A DNA stretch of 64,000 nucleotides from Parapristionchus giblindavisi (taxonomy: Eukaryota > Nematoda > Chromadorea > Rhabditida > Diplogasteridae): contig CALSFV010000330.1 of the NCBI GenBank assembly GCA_943737045.1, positions 186,001 through 250,000 on the forward strand, written 5' to 3'. This document shows, piece after piece, positions 1 through 10,944 of the stretch. Position 1 is the first letter of the stretch, and every line of letters begins with the position of its first letter. The position numbers and the translations under genes were made by a program. Below the pieces are notes generated by a model. That model worked only from the letters and a program-made list of their open reading frames with translations, did no database searches and had not been told where the DNA came from.

Positions 1-60
1 AAAATGCGGTCAGGATTCGTAGTGTGCAACGTACTTTTCGACCTATAAGCTATGAAAAAA
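1..60. repeat. End of a CGACCTAT-type repeat
   Basis: The first bases resemble a stretch near 29.83-29.95 kb: GGTCAGG or GCTCAGG, then TTCGTAGT, then AACGTA, then TCGACCT. The right part resembles the terminus of the hAT-like family seen complete at 24656, 51598, 52431 and 53483. The window probably opens inside a diverged copy. This rests on short matches only. Confidence 0.35.
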
Positions 61-1025
61 GGGGTGTGGTCTTGGATATCTATGTTTTAGTCCCTTCATA
101 CGATAAACTGCAATTTTCACAAGTATACAAAAATAAAATCACAAATCGTTTTAACACATCACCATTAGGAAAATTAGTGGTAGGGCCAATGAGACAATCG
201 CAAAAAATAAAATTTGTAAATAGCATGCGGTTAGGAAGTAGCAAAAGGCAATCGCAAACATAAAATGTCATGACAGATAACAGATGAAAGTTCCAATAAA
301 AAATCAAAAATCAATTATACCGTAGCTTGTTCATTCCAGTCGAGTGTGATCTCATCCTTCTTATGACCATCATTCGAGTAGTGATCGACACCGAAGATGA
401 GAGTGAGAGGCTGAACACATCATATATTTATTATTATTATTATTATTATTAGTCAGAGATATTGCATATCCCATCGATCTTTGATAACTAATTAATCAAT
501 CAATCAATAATAGAAGATCAAATAAGCATTGGGCAAAACTGGCTGGATGCTTACTCGTAGTAAACTTAACAATACCGTATTCTACCACAACTTTATTAAC
601 TGATTTATTTTTTTTATTTATTATCGATTTTTGAGGTATTTGCAGTCCTAGGGAAAGTACATTTATAATAACTAAAGCTGAAGGTTGTTAGAAAAACAGT
701 AGGTAAATTAATTTAAAATTATAATATAAATTATAGAACAATAAAAAAAGAATCAGTTCACGATCGCTGTATACAGTATACTGTACAAAAATAAGTAAAA
801 CTTTTACAAAAAACCAATCAATAGCCCATCAACGATTGTTTCGTGTCTGAATAGTGTTAATTAGTCGCTCGTTTCTTCTAATTTTTAATTAGTTTTACTT
901 GTCATGGTGCCTAAGTCACAATGATCACCCTGTTGCCTTACGGCATTCTCTCCCACCCTATTTTGATGAAGCCTTGCTTTTCTTTTTCATTTAACCGCAT
1001 TTTATTGCAGTGAATTGACTATAAA
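61..1025. other. Non-genic AT-rich sequence
   Basis: I see no exon with matched splice sites. The stretch holds an ATT run near 430-450, short AT-rich simple sequence and TACAGTATACTGTA near 770. Short open frames here look random in composition. Confidence 0.5.
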
Positions 1026-1026
1026 T

Positions 1027-1100
1027 GTTGATTCAATTAGTCATCCTTATGATGTACCTATAGGGTTGATTCAATTAGTCATCCTTATGATGTACCTATA
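1027..1100. repeat. Two-copy 36-bp direct repeat
   Basis: The unit begins GTTGATTCAATTAG and ends GTACCTATA. It occurs at 1027-1062 and again, identical, at 1065-1100 with two bases between. It is followed by a short palindrome (CATATATG) flanked by GATTTGTGT and ACACAAATC. Confidence 0.85.
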
Positions 1101-1225
1101 CGATTTGTGTCATATATGACACAAATCGTTGCAAGCTATTTTGGACCATTGCGAATACTCCGTTGGTTTGTAGCATCCGGGGGTCTCAAATTGTGCATTT
1201 AGCGTATGTTGTTGTCAATCGTAGC

Positions 1226-1423
1226 CATAGGTAGGTGCGTTTAAACGAATCTTTTTGGTGCAGAGCCTTGCCTACCCTCCTGGGCCTTGCGCATAGCCTT
1301 GTATAATTGGGAAAAAGTGAAAATTGGCTTTTAAAACGGTTTTAATGCCTTTTTGTTGCCATGCGCACAACCTTGCCTCTCTTCTGCCAGTTTTGCGCCT
1401 TTCTACCATCGTGTCCACCTATG
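1226..1423. mobile_element. hAT-like MITE, CATAGGTGGG family, copy 1
   Basis: The 198-bp element starts CATAGGTAGGTGCG and ends CCACCTATG. It is flanked by a perfect 8-bp target duplication, ATCGTAGC, at 1218-1225 and 1424-1431. Termini and several internal words (GCCTTGCC, GCGCATAGCC) match the copies at 39354 and 55629. Known hAT elements make 8-bp duplications, so I infer a non-autonomous hAT derivative. No transposase is present. Confidence 0.8.
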
Positions 1424-1648
1424 ATCGTAGCGTGATCTTAGTATTTATAATTGAATTTAGTATAACCCAAGAGCATGAATTCACAAATCATTTTTTCTTT
1501 CGATTCATCCCTGTTCACTATCAATTGAATATCTATCTATATTTTTTCTGTATTCTTTTCCCTTCGTGACTGACTTTTGAACTCCTCATCTTTAAACTAC
1601 GTTTAACCATTTCCTTCTGGGTTATATTGAATTCACGATAGTCGTCTA

Positions 1649-1759
1649 ATGCATCGTTACATTTGCCTTACGTGCCTACGCCGTAACCCCTTCCGCCGCG
1701 TCTTCGTCATTACGGCGGAGGTTACGGCGTGTGCATGTAAGACAAATGTAACGATGCAT
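1649..1759. mobile_element. Small palindromic element
   Basis: ATGCATCGTTACATTTG at the left is mirrored by CAAATGTAACGATGCAT at the right. The inverted arms continue through TACGCCGTAACC and its complement with small mismatches. The whole 111 bp would fold into one hairpin. It looks like a MITE. No clear target duplication was found. Confidence 0.65.
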
Positions 1760-1826
1760 AACTTTTCAATGACACTATATTGTTGATCTGGCTATGAATC
1801 ATTGATATATACATGATCTTTTCTAG

Positions 1827-2006
1827 TGCGCCTTGCTGATCTACGCTTACCGCGAGGATGCGGTACTCGAGGCGGACGTTATAGTAGCTGCTGACACGGA
1901 TGATAAGAAGAGTGCTGTAGTCGATATGGCTGTAGGCAGCAATGAAGCTGTTGAACGGGAGAAGAATAGAGACAACGGCGGAGGGACGAATGGTGGTGAG
2001 CAGTAG
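1827..2006 (+). CDS. Terminal exon of an unknown, probably membrane, protein
   Basis: An acceptor TTTTCTAG at 1819-1826 is followed by a 60-codon open frame ending in TAG at 2004-2006. The start of the exon reads CALLIYAYRED, which looks like the end of a membrane helix followed by a polar tail. The rest is acidic then Gly/Asn-rich (DNGGGTNGGEQ), as in a cytoplasmic C-terminus. Phase 0 is the frame that stays open. I could not find upstream exons between 1 and 1826, so the 5' part may lie outside the window. A donor GTGAGC at 1996 could alternatively carry the transcript onward, but that frame stops in the next exon at 2613. Family not recognised. Confidence 0.4.
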   Translation, partial: CALLIYAYREDAVLEADVIVAADTDDKKSAVVDMAVGSNEAVEREKNRDNGGGTNGGEQ

Positions 2007-2211
2007 ACGGTGTGTTGGATTTATTTTTATTTTTTAAAATATTTTATTTACTTTTTTTATTCTTCCGGTTGTATTTTGTCCCTGAATATGGACTCCCTCC
2101 AAGTGAATCTTAAACCATTTAAAGTTTGGTTCACTGCGTTCTCCGCTAACTCTTCATACTTCTCTAGTGCACAAAGGGCTCACATTTGATAATCAATCTA
2201 TTACAACGAAT

Positions 2212-2330
2212 ATAACCCAGCTATAACCATTGAATGGGACCTGTCAGCAAGCCCAGACTAATCAGTCGTTTAATGGCAACCGTTCCCTCCCCAATGGTTC
2301 TGTGTTTGATAAAAAAAGGTCATTGAAATG
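2212..2330. repeat. About 100-bp dispersed repeat, copy 1
   Basis: CCCAGACTAATCAGTCGTTTAATGG and CCCTCCCCAATGGTT are shared, with a few changes, with the insertion at 19749-19872. A fragment sits near 48410 (CCATTCCCTCCCCAGTG). The 3' side is A-rich. The 19.7 kb copy has a 9-bp duplication, so the family was mobile. Confidence 0.6.
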
Positions 2331-2612
2331 AATTGAATTGAAATATATCCCGGCTGGCAATATTCCTATTTCAGCAAATCGAATACTGTTGTTTGATAGT
2401 CAGTCAATGCATATGGTAATAGTAGAGAAGTATTACTTCAAGTATTCTTTTTGACATGAAAAAGGCATCATTTATCCTGCATACGACTTTTTCCGGGGTT
2501 GTTGTAGTTGGAAATCCCGGCCCATTTGTGATGGCATTGATTCCGCTCATGAGCTGATTTATTATTTTTAAATCGATTTAATTAAATCAATATACCGTTT
2601 TAAGATCAACAG

Positions 2613-4889
2613 ATTGCTCTCGCCGAGATCGAGAAGGACGCGTCGTTGAGAGCGCAGATTGAAGTGGAGAAGATTCTCATAATTGTAAGGTTTAAAAAAA
2701 ATTATATATTTGTTTATCCATCTGTTGAAACATGAATGGTGAAGGTTAAAACAAATATGTGAGTGATGGAGTTCTATCGCCTTAAGCGATCGAGCTTTAT
2801 CATCGATAAATTATCGTTGTTGGTGCTTTTAAACAACTGAGCGAAGCAGTTTGGCCAAGCACTGGCTGACAAAAAACTACGTTCTTCGCGTGTTTATGGT
2901 GCGCTCTAGACTACACTTCTTCAACCTACTAACAAAAGATTCGCTTTATTGTTGTGATATAGCGTGCTAATGAAGCAGTAGTTATTAAGTAAGCAATTAA
3001 GATCAAGTTAAGGAAGTAGGTAAGCAAGTAATTATAAAAATAAATTTTCGATTTTAAGTAAATAATTAAATTATCGATTGATTGCAGACCTTTGGAGATG
3101 AGCTCGATGCGCGCATCCAGAGTGCACTGACGATGGCCATCGATGGGTGATACGCCACCCTTCCGCCTTCCGTATCCAACATGCATGCTGCGGAGCTGCT
3201 CAAGGTACTATGGTATTATATAGCCCTTACTCTTTCAACTATGGCCTTTGATCTTTTATTTCATAATAGCAGTAAATAAGCAAGAAATAAACATTTGTTG
3301 TCAATGATAATTTATTGATAGTGATATGAGTTTTGTAAAAAAATTGAAATATAAGGGTAAAACGGATGCATTGTTTGCATCATTGGGAATGTGGAGGTAT
3401 AGTTAATTTGGAATACGCTGGTTTGTGGGTGGAGCCTTGATGTGGGAAAGTGGGCTGGACTAGATGGACTGTCATATCTTACTCATTGCAGAAAGAGATG
3501 GCGAAGCTGACGCGCATCGCCAAGTCACTGCTCACGTCCATGGCCGGTGATGTAAGTGTATCCACTGTTGTTGTAGCGTGGTCTCTTTGTCATTTGTAGT
3601 TTGATCTGTAGTTTGATCGGCTATTCACCGTAGTCTCGGTTGCAGGGTCCGCATCTGGAGTTGATGGAGGACGCAGTGAACGTTCTCAAGATGAATCTGA
3701 CGACCGGCGTCAACTTTATCGCCTTCAAGGTGTGGTATTATACCAAACATTTTCATACCCTGACAAGGTGAGGATCGACCGAGTCCATACGGCCCATTTT
3801 CGGCATCTACCCACTTCATAAGGGTCCTTTTTTAAATTTAAGCGAAAAATAACGATTTTACGAAATCGAAAAGTATGGTATTTTAAGGGATAGTTTTACA
3901 TCTAGTAATGGTGGCGGTGATAGATCTGACTTATTGATTAATTAGATAATACGTGAATAAATTATTATGATTAGATCAATAAAATCATACTTTATTATGC
4001 ATCCTGATTACGATAATGATAATCAGTAATGCACAATTTTTAAAACAATACATAAAAAATACACATTTTCACTCGTTTTCCATGATTATTCTCTTATGTG
4101 TCGTTCTTTTCGTACATCGATGAGATATAAATACAATAAATAAATAAATGTTTATATATTTCAGGAGGAAGCCCGATCCATGCAGTCCCATCCTCTCCTA
4201 CTGGCGTTCGCACTGGAGAGTAGAGATGAAAAGGTAGGGTTATTACCAGGATTAATGATTTCAGAGAGCAACGAAACACATTTGTGTTTTGACAGCTTAT
4301 TAAGCCATCGGAAATCCGAGGTAATTCTAATATTCAATGAAGATGCGGAAGCAATTATATTTGATGATTAATAAAATTAACAAATGATATAATAATATTT
4401 TTATTTAATTATTTATTTTCAGAAGAAGTTCTTCGAGGATGAATTCATTCTCACTCTGCGCTCACTCCTCACCATCAGCCACGATATCGAAGGGGCGGAT
4501 CTGATTCACCCATTAAACCTAAAGGTACATCCCTTTAAGGCACGCACTTTAAACACTGCGGGACATCACTGCTAGGCGATTGATAAACTATGATAAACCA
4601 TCATAATGTGATAATCCACCGAATAGTATGATCTTATTTGTGTTTCCTTCTTTTTTGAAAATAATTACAAAAATAATTAAATATCCGGGGGGTGTCCCAT
4701 GCTCATTTCAAAACTCTCCGCGATGTCCACAGCGCGGCCGCTTCTAATTACATGGGCATTTATTTATTATATATTTATTTATTTATTTATTTATTTATTT
4801 TGCAGGACGCAAAATTGGCTCTTCGTAGAAGAGGAAGGTGCCTGCTGCACAAGGAGGAGAGAAGACGGGCGGTATCGCGCTCAAGATGA
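2613..4889 (+). pseudogene. Seven-exon gene for a helical protein, broken by one in-frame TGA
   Basis: Exons by splice sites and frame: 2613-2684, 3088-3204, 3492-3551, 3646-3729, 4165-4233, 4423-4524 and 4806-4889, giving 195 residues plus a stop. Every intron is phase 0 and every junction is GT-AG, so the frame runs through all exons. The exception is TGA at 3148-3150, inside exon 2 between AIDG and YATLPP. The protein is rich in amphipathic helices (EIEKDASLRAQ, KEMAKLTRIAKSLL, LMEDAVNVLKMN) and ends in a basic tail (RRRGRCLLHKEERRR). The 5' end is missing or lies in the 2.0-2.6 kb gap. The last exon is also open in another frame ending IALKMSKTERDQAMH, so the C-terminus is uncertain. No family recognised. 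The TGA could be a nonsense mutation, an assembly error or a recoded codon; I favour mutation because other genes in this window are broken too. Confidence 0.55.
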
Positions 4890-4939
4890 GCAAGACGGAG
4901 AGGGATCAGGCGATGCACTAAAGGGAAACTGATACCCAA

Positions 4940-5185
4940 GGTAAGGTAGTCATTCAAAGTTTATCGTAGTTATCCACGGTATACAGTAGTCATCCAGGGT
5001 ATACTGTAGTCATCCAGGGTATACTGTAGCCATCCCGGGTATACTGTAGTTATCCAGGGTATACTGTAGCCATCCCGGGTATACTGTAGTTATCCAGGGT
5101 ATACGGTAGTTATCCAGGGTATACGGTAGTTATCCAGGGTATACTGTAGTCATCCAGGGTATACGGTATTCATCCAGGGTATGCA
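4940..5185. repeat. Minisatellite of about 20 bp, TACTGTAG type
   Basis: Ten or so units of the form TAGTCATCCAGGGTATACTG run from about 4965 to 5182. Variants have TACGGTAG for TACTGTAG and CATCCCGGG for CATCCAGGG. It lies just after the last exon of the gene ending at 4889. Similar GTATACTGTAG units recur at 22.84-23.01 kb. Confidence 0.85.
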
Positions 5186-5189
5186 CTAG

Positions 5190-5640
5190 ATCGAATGCTA
5201 TAGTTTGATAGTCAGTCAAAGCTTAGGGTAATAGTAGAGAAGTACTCTTTTTGACATGAAAATGCACTACGTTTTTCTACTAACCTTCGAATATGCTTGT
5301 TGCCAGCTATTGCCTTGCCTTTGTTGTTGATCCTCCTATTCATTCCAATTGACCCTATCTCCGTAGACTAGGAGATTCTCTCGCGGTAGAACGATATAAC
5401 ATCTTTAAACTCTAATACGGTATAAAATAAAATGCGGTATCTTTAAAATGTGAGACGTTCTCCTACCGTACTGCCAACCTTACCGTATCCTGGAGATCGT
5501 CTCGTGATCCTGGAATATTGATTTATTAGTGTTTTATTTATCGAATGCGATAAGATGGCAATGGCGAAAGCGTACCGTCTATGTACTGTAGTTGATCCAA
5601 CTATCGATTGCCCCTCCATCCGAGCGGTCGACCCTGAAAA
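5190..5640. other. Non-genic
   Basis: No exon model is supported. A sentence-like match (TTTGATAGTCAGTCAA, GGTAATAGTAGAGAAGTA, CTTTTTGACATGAAAA) to 2393-2462 shows that 5198-5264 is another copy of a dispersed repeat. Confidence 0.45.
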
Positions 5641-5654
5641 TATAATGATTAACG

Positions 5655-5960
5655 AGTTAGTGATTAGCAGAGGGTGGGGGGTTGTTAGTGGTTAGTATCG
5701 TGTTAGTGGTTAGTAGAGGGTTAGTGGTTAGTATTGTGTTAGTGGTTAGTATAGTGTTAGTGGTTAGTAGAGGGTTAGTGGTTAGTATAGTGTTAGTAAA
5801 TAAAACGTTTGTTAGTATTTGGTTAGTATATAAAACGTGGGTTAGTAAAATATTTTCTCTTCCTCCTTTTTCTTCTTTTTTCTTCTCCTCTTTTCTTTTT
5901 TTTTCCTTTCTTCTGCTTTCGTTTTTTTCTTCTTCTTTTTTTCCTCTTATCTTTTTTTTC
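5655..5960. repeat. TTAGTGG minisatellite and pyrimidine tract
   Basis: From about 5656 to 5850 the top strand is built of GTTAGTGGTTAGTA units with variants, on paper a TTAGNN-type array but not the nematode telomere TTAGGC. It runs into an almost pure C/T tract (5860-5960). Long frames on both strands here are repeat artefacts, not proteins. Confidence 0.8.
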
Positions 5961-5964
5961 ATGC

Positions 5965-7160
5965 TTTCTTCTTTGTTTGCTATTTCTTTTCTTCCTCTTT
6001 TTCTTGACCCCCTTTACTGCTCCAAAATTTATGACGTAGAAGGGTCATACGGAATGAGGGTCCAAAGAGAACGAAGGGATATCATTCTGGTGTGATCTCC
6101 CAATATGAGTGGTCTTTGGGGTGATCCAACTCCACTTATACATGCCCATACAAAACCATTTTAAAAAAGTTGCACATCCCAAAATATCTATAATGAGAGG
6201 ACGAAACGAATAATAGAGACGTTACGCGTTGCGATTTGCGAACGCGGTTTTCCCTCTTTTATTCGCTTAACTCGCTCATTTCATTTCTGTGCATGCTACA
6301 TACTGTAATTGCCGAAATATCAACATTGAAGTAACGATAGAGATGAAGTTGACGATCATCGGAGATATCTTTAATAGTGCAAGAGAACATAGACTGGTTG
6401 ACTAGAAAGTAAATCAGTGTTGAGGTTGACTTGATGAAAACGATAGAGATGAACTTGATGGCCGTCGAATATATCTTAGATAGTGCAAGAGAACATAGAC
6501 TGGTTTAAATCAATACTGAGGTAGAGTTGATGGAAACGATATACGGCATGCTGTATGATTTTACGACGATCAAGCATAGGCAAAAGGCAAAAGTTCGTGT
6601 GCTGTAGATATGATAGCACAGGACTATAGATCTTGTAAATTTTGGATAAAAAATCTGAGCATAAAACTTTGTCGTTGATACGATATAATTCATCGAAAAA
6701 TTCCCACATTATGAGTGAACCACTGAACAAATGACCCGAAAGTATTTTTAAGTCGCAAAAATATGAATTGTAGTGTAAAAAGTACGGCGGGTTATCAATT
6801 CTTCAGTTTATAGTCCTCCCAGTGAGGGTGACGACCTCTACATTCGATCGAAAAGTTCGAAATGAGGAGGGAGTGGGCAGAAACCGAACAAGCTCCGGTG
6901 GATTCTATACGTCTAAATTACTGTAGTTTACTTGGCTATTTTTGAATTATTTTCCTTGAATTTTTACAAGCCCGCCCACTGTCCTATTCCCTTGTCAACT
7001 CGGTTCGCTGTTTCTTTACAGTATTTTGAGATTGAGATTGGGAGATGTAACACGATAAGTGCAAATCACAACAGGTCTGTGTCTCTTTCTTCTATTGTCT
7101 ATTTTTTGGGTTGGACTCTGGCAGCGTATCGATTCCGCATTTTCGCTTTCCCCTTATTCT
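5965..7160. other. Non-genic
   Basis: Two imperfect direct copies of about 110 bp occur at 6330-6420 and 6440-6540 (ATAGAGATGAA, GTGCAAGAGAACATAGACTGGTT, AACGATA). Otherwise I see no exon with a convincing acceptor and donor. Confidence 0.45.
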
Positions 7161-7162
7161 GA

Positions 7163-7690
7163 TGTAAAGGATCTGTGGCCACGTCCCGATGAACCACAGA
7201 AACAGAATAGAGGACAGTCGAGTACGGTGCTTAGGTTATTGGTGAATGCAGCCGACTTGCAAGCGGAAGGTCGTCTCTTCGATTCCTTCAGCCTGCATCA
7301 TCTTTTGCACGCTCCTCTGGCATGAATTACAGTCTCTACATTATGACCACGGTAAGGAAGCAGCCGTTCGTTGGGGGTCGGAGGGTGTATACCCCGGAGT
7401 GCTTTCCCTCGAATCACGTCATGAGACCAAAAGCGATGGTATACGAGCGGTACTCAGGACGGCTGGGTTCCTCGGTGGAACTCGGCTTATGGAAGGGTGG
7501 CAGGTAAAGGATGCATGGCCACAGCCCGATTCACAGAGGATAGGTCTGCCGAGTAAGGGGTCAGCTCAGTGGTGAGAGCAGCCGATTTGGATGCAAGCGG
7601 AAGGCCGTTGGTTCGATTCCTTCAGCCTACATCATCGCTCCTCTGACATAAGATAGTTACAATCTCTACGCTGAAATGCTGTGCGATTGA
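7163..7690 (+). repeat. Two tandem copies of a tRNA-derived repeat
   Basis: Unit 1 (about 7163-7345) and unit 2 (about 7503-7685) share GTAAAGGAT, TGGCCAC, GCCGA, GCAAGCGGAAGG, CGATTCCTTCAGCCT and GCTCCTCTG. Unit 2 carries tRNA-like internal promoter boxes at 7558-7620: an A-box-like CAGCTCAGTGGTGAGAGC and a B box GGTTCGATTCC. Acceptor and T stems do not pair well, so this is a degenerate tRNA or SINE rather than a working tRNA. Unit 1 has lost the A box. Confidence 0.6.
7322..7507 (+). CDS. Small ORF between two tRNA-derived repeats (uncertain)
   Basis: An open frame of 61 codons, ATG at 7322 and stop at 7505-7507, lies exactly between the two tRNA-derived units. Its composition looks protein-like (RRVYTPECFPSNHVMRP, YERYSGRLGSS) compared with random frames nearby. 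A GTAAGG donor at 7352 and GTAAAGG at 7503 are possible splice sites. It could be a captured exon, a small gene or chance. No family recognised. Confidence 0.2.
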   Translation: MNYSLYIMTTVRKQPFVGGRRVYTPECFPSNHVMRPKAMVYERYSGRLGSSVELGLWKGGR

Positions 7691-7699
7691 AGATTTTTC

Positions 7700-9900
7700 C
7701 GCTATGAACTAGCGATAATATATGATCAGGCCTGTCAGTTTGGCAAAATGCATTTTCGTATTCGAGCGAAAATGTAGAATAAAAGAATAGAGAGTATGAA
7801 TGAAAAGTTGGCCTTTTAAATTTCAAAATTCTTTAAAGAAAACCATGTTCTTCCGATTGATGATAGAGCATTCCGTCCGCGATCGACAACTCTATCAGCA
7901 CGCTGTCGTTGATCGGCAGTGAGTGTCTTCCAATTGCTTGACGACAATTGTGCACGATGTCGAGGAGCTCTGAAGATAGCATTGTAATTTACATTTAAGG
8001 CGATGAATATTTATATTATGGATCTATCAACCCCGAAAACAATATCTAATGCAATTGGTAATTTGCTAACTTACTTCTCACAATCAATCCTTGCTATGGG
8101 TAGCATTCGATGGTGAACAAAGAAAACTGGGAAAGAACGGAACAAAGTCCGTGAACAATTTCCTTTGGTCGTCGCACATCCTTCTCCGCTTATTACTTTT
8201 ATTTTATCCGTTCATATGCACGATATCGTTGAGAGCTGCAAATAGGGTTCTTATAATTATCTTGAAAGGGAATAATATGGATCAAATTAATAGGAACGAA
8301 CGATACAAATCTGTATGGCTGGTTGATCACGGCTAATTTTGGAAAATTTGCGATACCGTTTTTGATCCCCTGTTCACTGTGGCCTTACACTTCTACGCCG
8401 CCACGTAAACGCGCTTTAAATGTCGCTACTTATACGTCGATGTAAATTTTGGAGTGTCTTCGGTCAATGAAATTAATGTAAAAGATTACGGTATGCATAC
8501 ATAGCGAGGCGAGTTTACTTGGCCCGCATTGGCGCGTAAGGCAAATATAACGACTCACAAAAACACTCCTGGGCAAGAGTACATTGTTCATGTCAAGTGA
8601 TAAGGAATAGGGTCGACTCTCGTACCAAATGTTTTTTTATTTATTTATTTATTTATTTATTTGATACACCCGTGACAGGTGCGACAGCAAATACAGAAAC
8701 GATGAGAAAAATAATTATAATAATGTAAAGGACAATTATAATAATGTAAAGGGTTTTCTTTTCACTCTCGCTGCGCTGAACCTTACGATTCGTTCCGTAT
8801 AATCGAAGATCATTTCCCGAATCTAGTTTATTGTTATTAGTTTCTCACCTGATATATCCTTGTCCACTCTCCACAAACTCCACAAACTTCTGAACAACTT
8901 CTCCACAAAATTAGTCCAAATTCTTATTCGATTATTAACTGACTACGCGCTTCCTGGAATGAGCAAAATGATGATTAGTCGGATGGCCAGTTGACGAAAA
9001 GATTCATTCATGCTTACCTGATATTGAGAGAGAATCTCCTTGCTCCATCCTCGGTTTTTTTCCTCTTCGACGCTCAATCTACTACCACCATCTCTTTTGA
9101 ATTGCGCGATCATTTGCATATAAGAGAGAACACGAAAAATTAGGAGTGTTAAATTAGAAAGGAAGGCGGAGGTACTATAGAAGCATATCGCATGGTATTT
9201 TAAGTGAGGTTTGCCCCAATCATAGTCTCGCATGACAAGAATGAAATATGACTACCCGGATATTGATCATCCATTCAGCCATTACGGTTACACTACCGCC
9301 GTAGTTCGATAGGACAATCGAGTCCACCATAACATCTCATGGTAGACTGTTAAGAGTTTCTCTACAACTATTGGATAGAATCCCACTCGTGAAAACCCTC
9401 GTTGGGTGAGGGGGATACATAACTATAGAGAGGGGGATTTCACAACAATGGTAGGTGAAAAGAATGGATGGGGTCGGTTTGGAGAGGGGTACATAGCAAT
9501 AGTGATGGGGGAGTTCATAAAAAATGGTAGGTGAAAAGAAAAATGGATGTGGGTCGGTTTGGGGGAGGGGGGGGGGGTTATATCCAATGAGCATCATTAC
9601 TTATTCCGCTTCTTTAGAAGAAAGAGTCTCAATCGAACTGAAATATTACATATTACTAATCGATTGGGTTGATCAATGGGTATTATTATTACCTTTTAAT
9701 AGTTATCTTCGCTTGAGATATATAATACATAGACGCCCCTTCTGGGCTAATGGCGATAAGTTAGCTTTTCTGTGCACGCACACTTTTGATAGACGAGTGC
9801 TGAAAAGAAATTAATTACTCCATCATTTATTTAATATTAAGGCAGTGTTCACTACACTGACCCATAATGTGTAACTACGGTAGTCAAATTAGTAATATGT
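7700..9900. other. Non-genic region
   Basis: I find no supported exon. Contents include an ATTT/TTTA run (8636-8663), a two-copy ATTATAATAATGTAAAG repeat near 8712-8750, and two related purine-rich blocks around 9406-9580 (GGTAGGTGAAAAGAA, GGGTCGGTTTGG) ending in a G run at 9566-9577 that could form a G-quadruplex. Confidence 0.45.
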
Positions 9901-9990
9901 TTGCTTAATTCACCTATGGGTTCCTTGTTCTGGAAAGAACTCGGTATGGTATCGGTATTTCAAATCTTGTACCCAAAAAAACCGACAATA

Positions 9991-10858
9991 CTGTTTTCAA
10001 AAGCTGCATCGCGGACCTATAAATCGATAATATCGATCGATATACGCGCGCCGCCAAAACACCCTACGAGATGCAACGTAGAGTGCACAACTGCCTCAGC
10101 GGCTCAACCGGGATCGCATCAGAGTAGCACCCCCATACCCCCCTGGTTCTATTCCCGTCCATGTCATTATTCTTTTGCTGATTTTTAGAAACTTCCTCAA
10201 CTTCATTTTCATTGTTTCATCATCATTTCAGAGCTTTATCATTCGAATAGAATACGGTTAATGAAGATATATACAAGGAGAACTACGTATAAATAATCTG
10301 CATTGCTGGATGTCCTTCCAAAAAATGTTGATGCAGAACGGCTTCTCACACTCGGGGCAAAAAGTACAGCCTTCTTCCTTGCATTCACCTGGTTCCTCAC
10401 TGCCTTTTCCGAATATGTAGGCCTTGGTGCAGGGAATGGTTGAGGGTGGTTATGTTCGGATCCTCCTTTGTAGAATCCGTACTGGATGAAGTGCTTGATT
10501 CGATCAGCAGACAGAATCCAATAAGTAGTAGTGTCAGTTGTGTGTCGTGATGTTCGGGACGATTGGAGTGAGGAGGTAGACGATAGATGGCGAATATTGC
10601 TCATTTTAACTAGCTGAATTAGATGATTGATGAATTAGATGTATTCTATTCGAAGGATAAAGCTCTGAAATGATGATAAAACAATGAAAATGAGGTTGAG
10701 GAAGTTTGTAAAAATCAGCAAAAGAGTAATGACAGGGAAAGGAATCGAGCCAGGGGGTATGGGAGCGCATTGTTGCATCTCGTATAGTATTTTGGGTGTG
10801 CGTGTATATCGATCGATATTATCGATTTATATGTCCGCGGCGCAGCTTTTGAAAACAG
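9991..10858. mobile_element. Long terminal-inverted-repeat element
   Basis: The left arm (9991-10255) and the reverse complement of the right arm (10641-10858) match over more than 200 bp. Both start CTGTTTTCAAAAGCTGC and share ATCGATAATATCGATCGATATA, TTTTGCTGATTTTTA and CTTCCTCAACNTCATTTTCATTG. The left arm has about 47 extra bases. The unique core, about 385 bp, holds a minus-strand ORF. Very long inverted ends around a gene fragment are typical of Mutator-like elements, but I found no clear target duplication. A one-sided copy of the arm lies at 60910-61320. Confidence 0.75.
10239..10604 (-). CDS. ORF in the TIR element with an EHNHP motif
   Basis: A 121-residue frame opens at ATG 10602-10604 and covers the core of the element. 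It holds FIQYGFYKGG then SEHNHPQPFPAP, followed by a basic region (NQVNARKKAV). An EHNHP ending is the hallmark of the last His pair in FLYWCH- and WRKY-GCM1-type zinc fingers, which occur in Mutator transposases and nematode regulators. The preceding Cys residues are not visible, so the finger is incomplete and the resemblance rests on this motif. The C-terminal third runs into the left inverted arm. It may be a captured gene fragment or a transposase relic. Confidence 0.4.
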   Translation of the reverse strand: MSNIRHLSSTSSLQSSRTSRHTTDTTTYWILSADRIKHFIQYGFYKGGSEHNHPQPFPAPRPTYSEKAVRNQVNARKKAVLFAPSVRSRSASTFFGRTSSNADYLYVVLLVYIFINRILFE

Positions 10859-10944
10859 ATTTGCCGCCCCCCTAAACCCTAACTATTGGTTCCGTCGCAA
10901 CTGGTGCTTTCCTTGTATGATATTCTATTGTACACTGCACTAAC

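Noticed and set aside
2613..4889. Selenoprotein or variant genetic code to explain in-frame TGA codons
   Set aside because: TGA also appears where CGA is expected (H2B), and TAA, TAG and frameshifts occur in the same set of genes, so ordinary decay explains most cases.
5670..5810. Interstitial telomere
   Set aside because: The unit is GTTAGTG-like and not TTAGGC.
5657..6095. Long open frames on both strands
   Set aside because: Both come from TTAGTGG units and a pyrimidine tract, with no splice sites.
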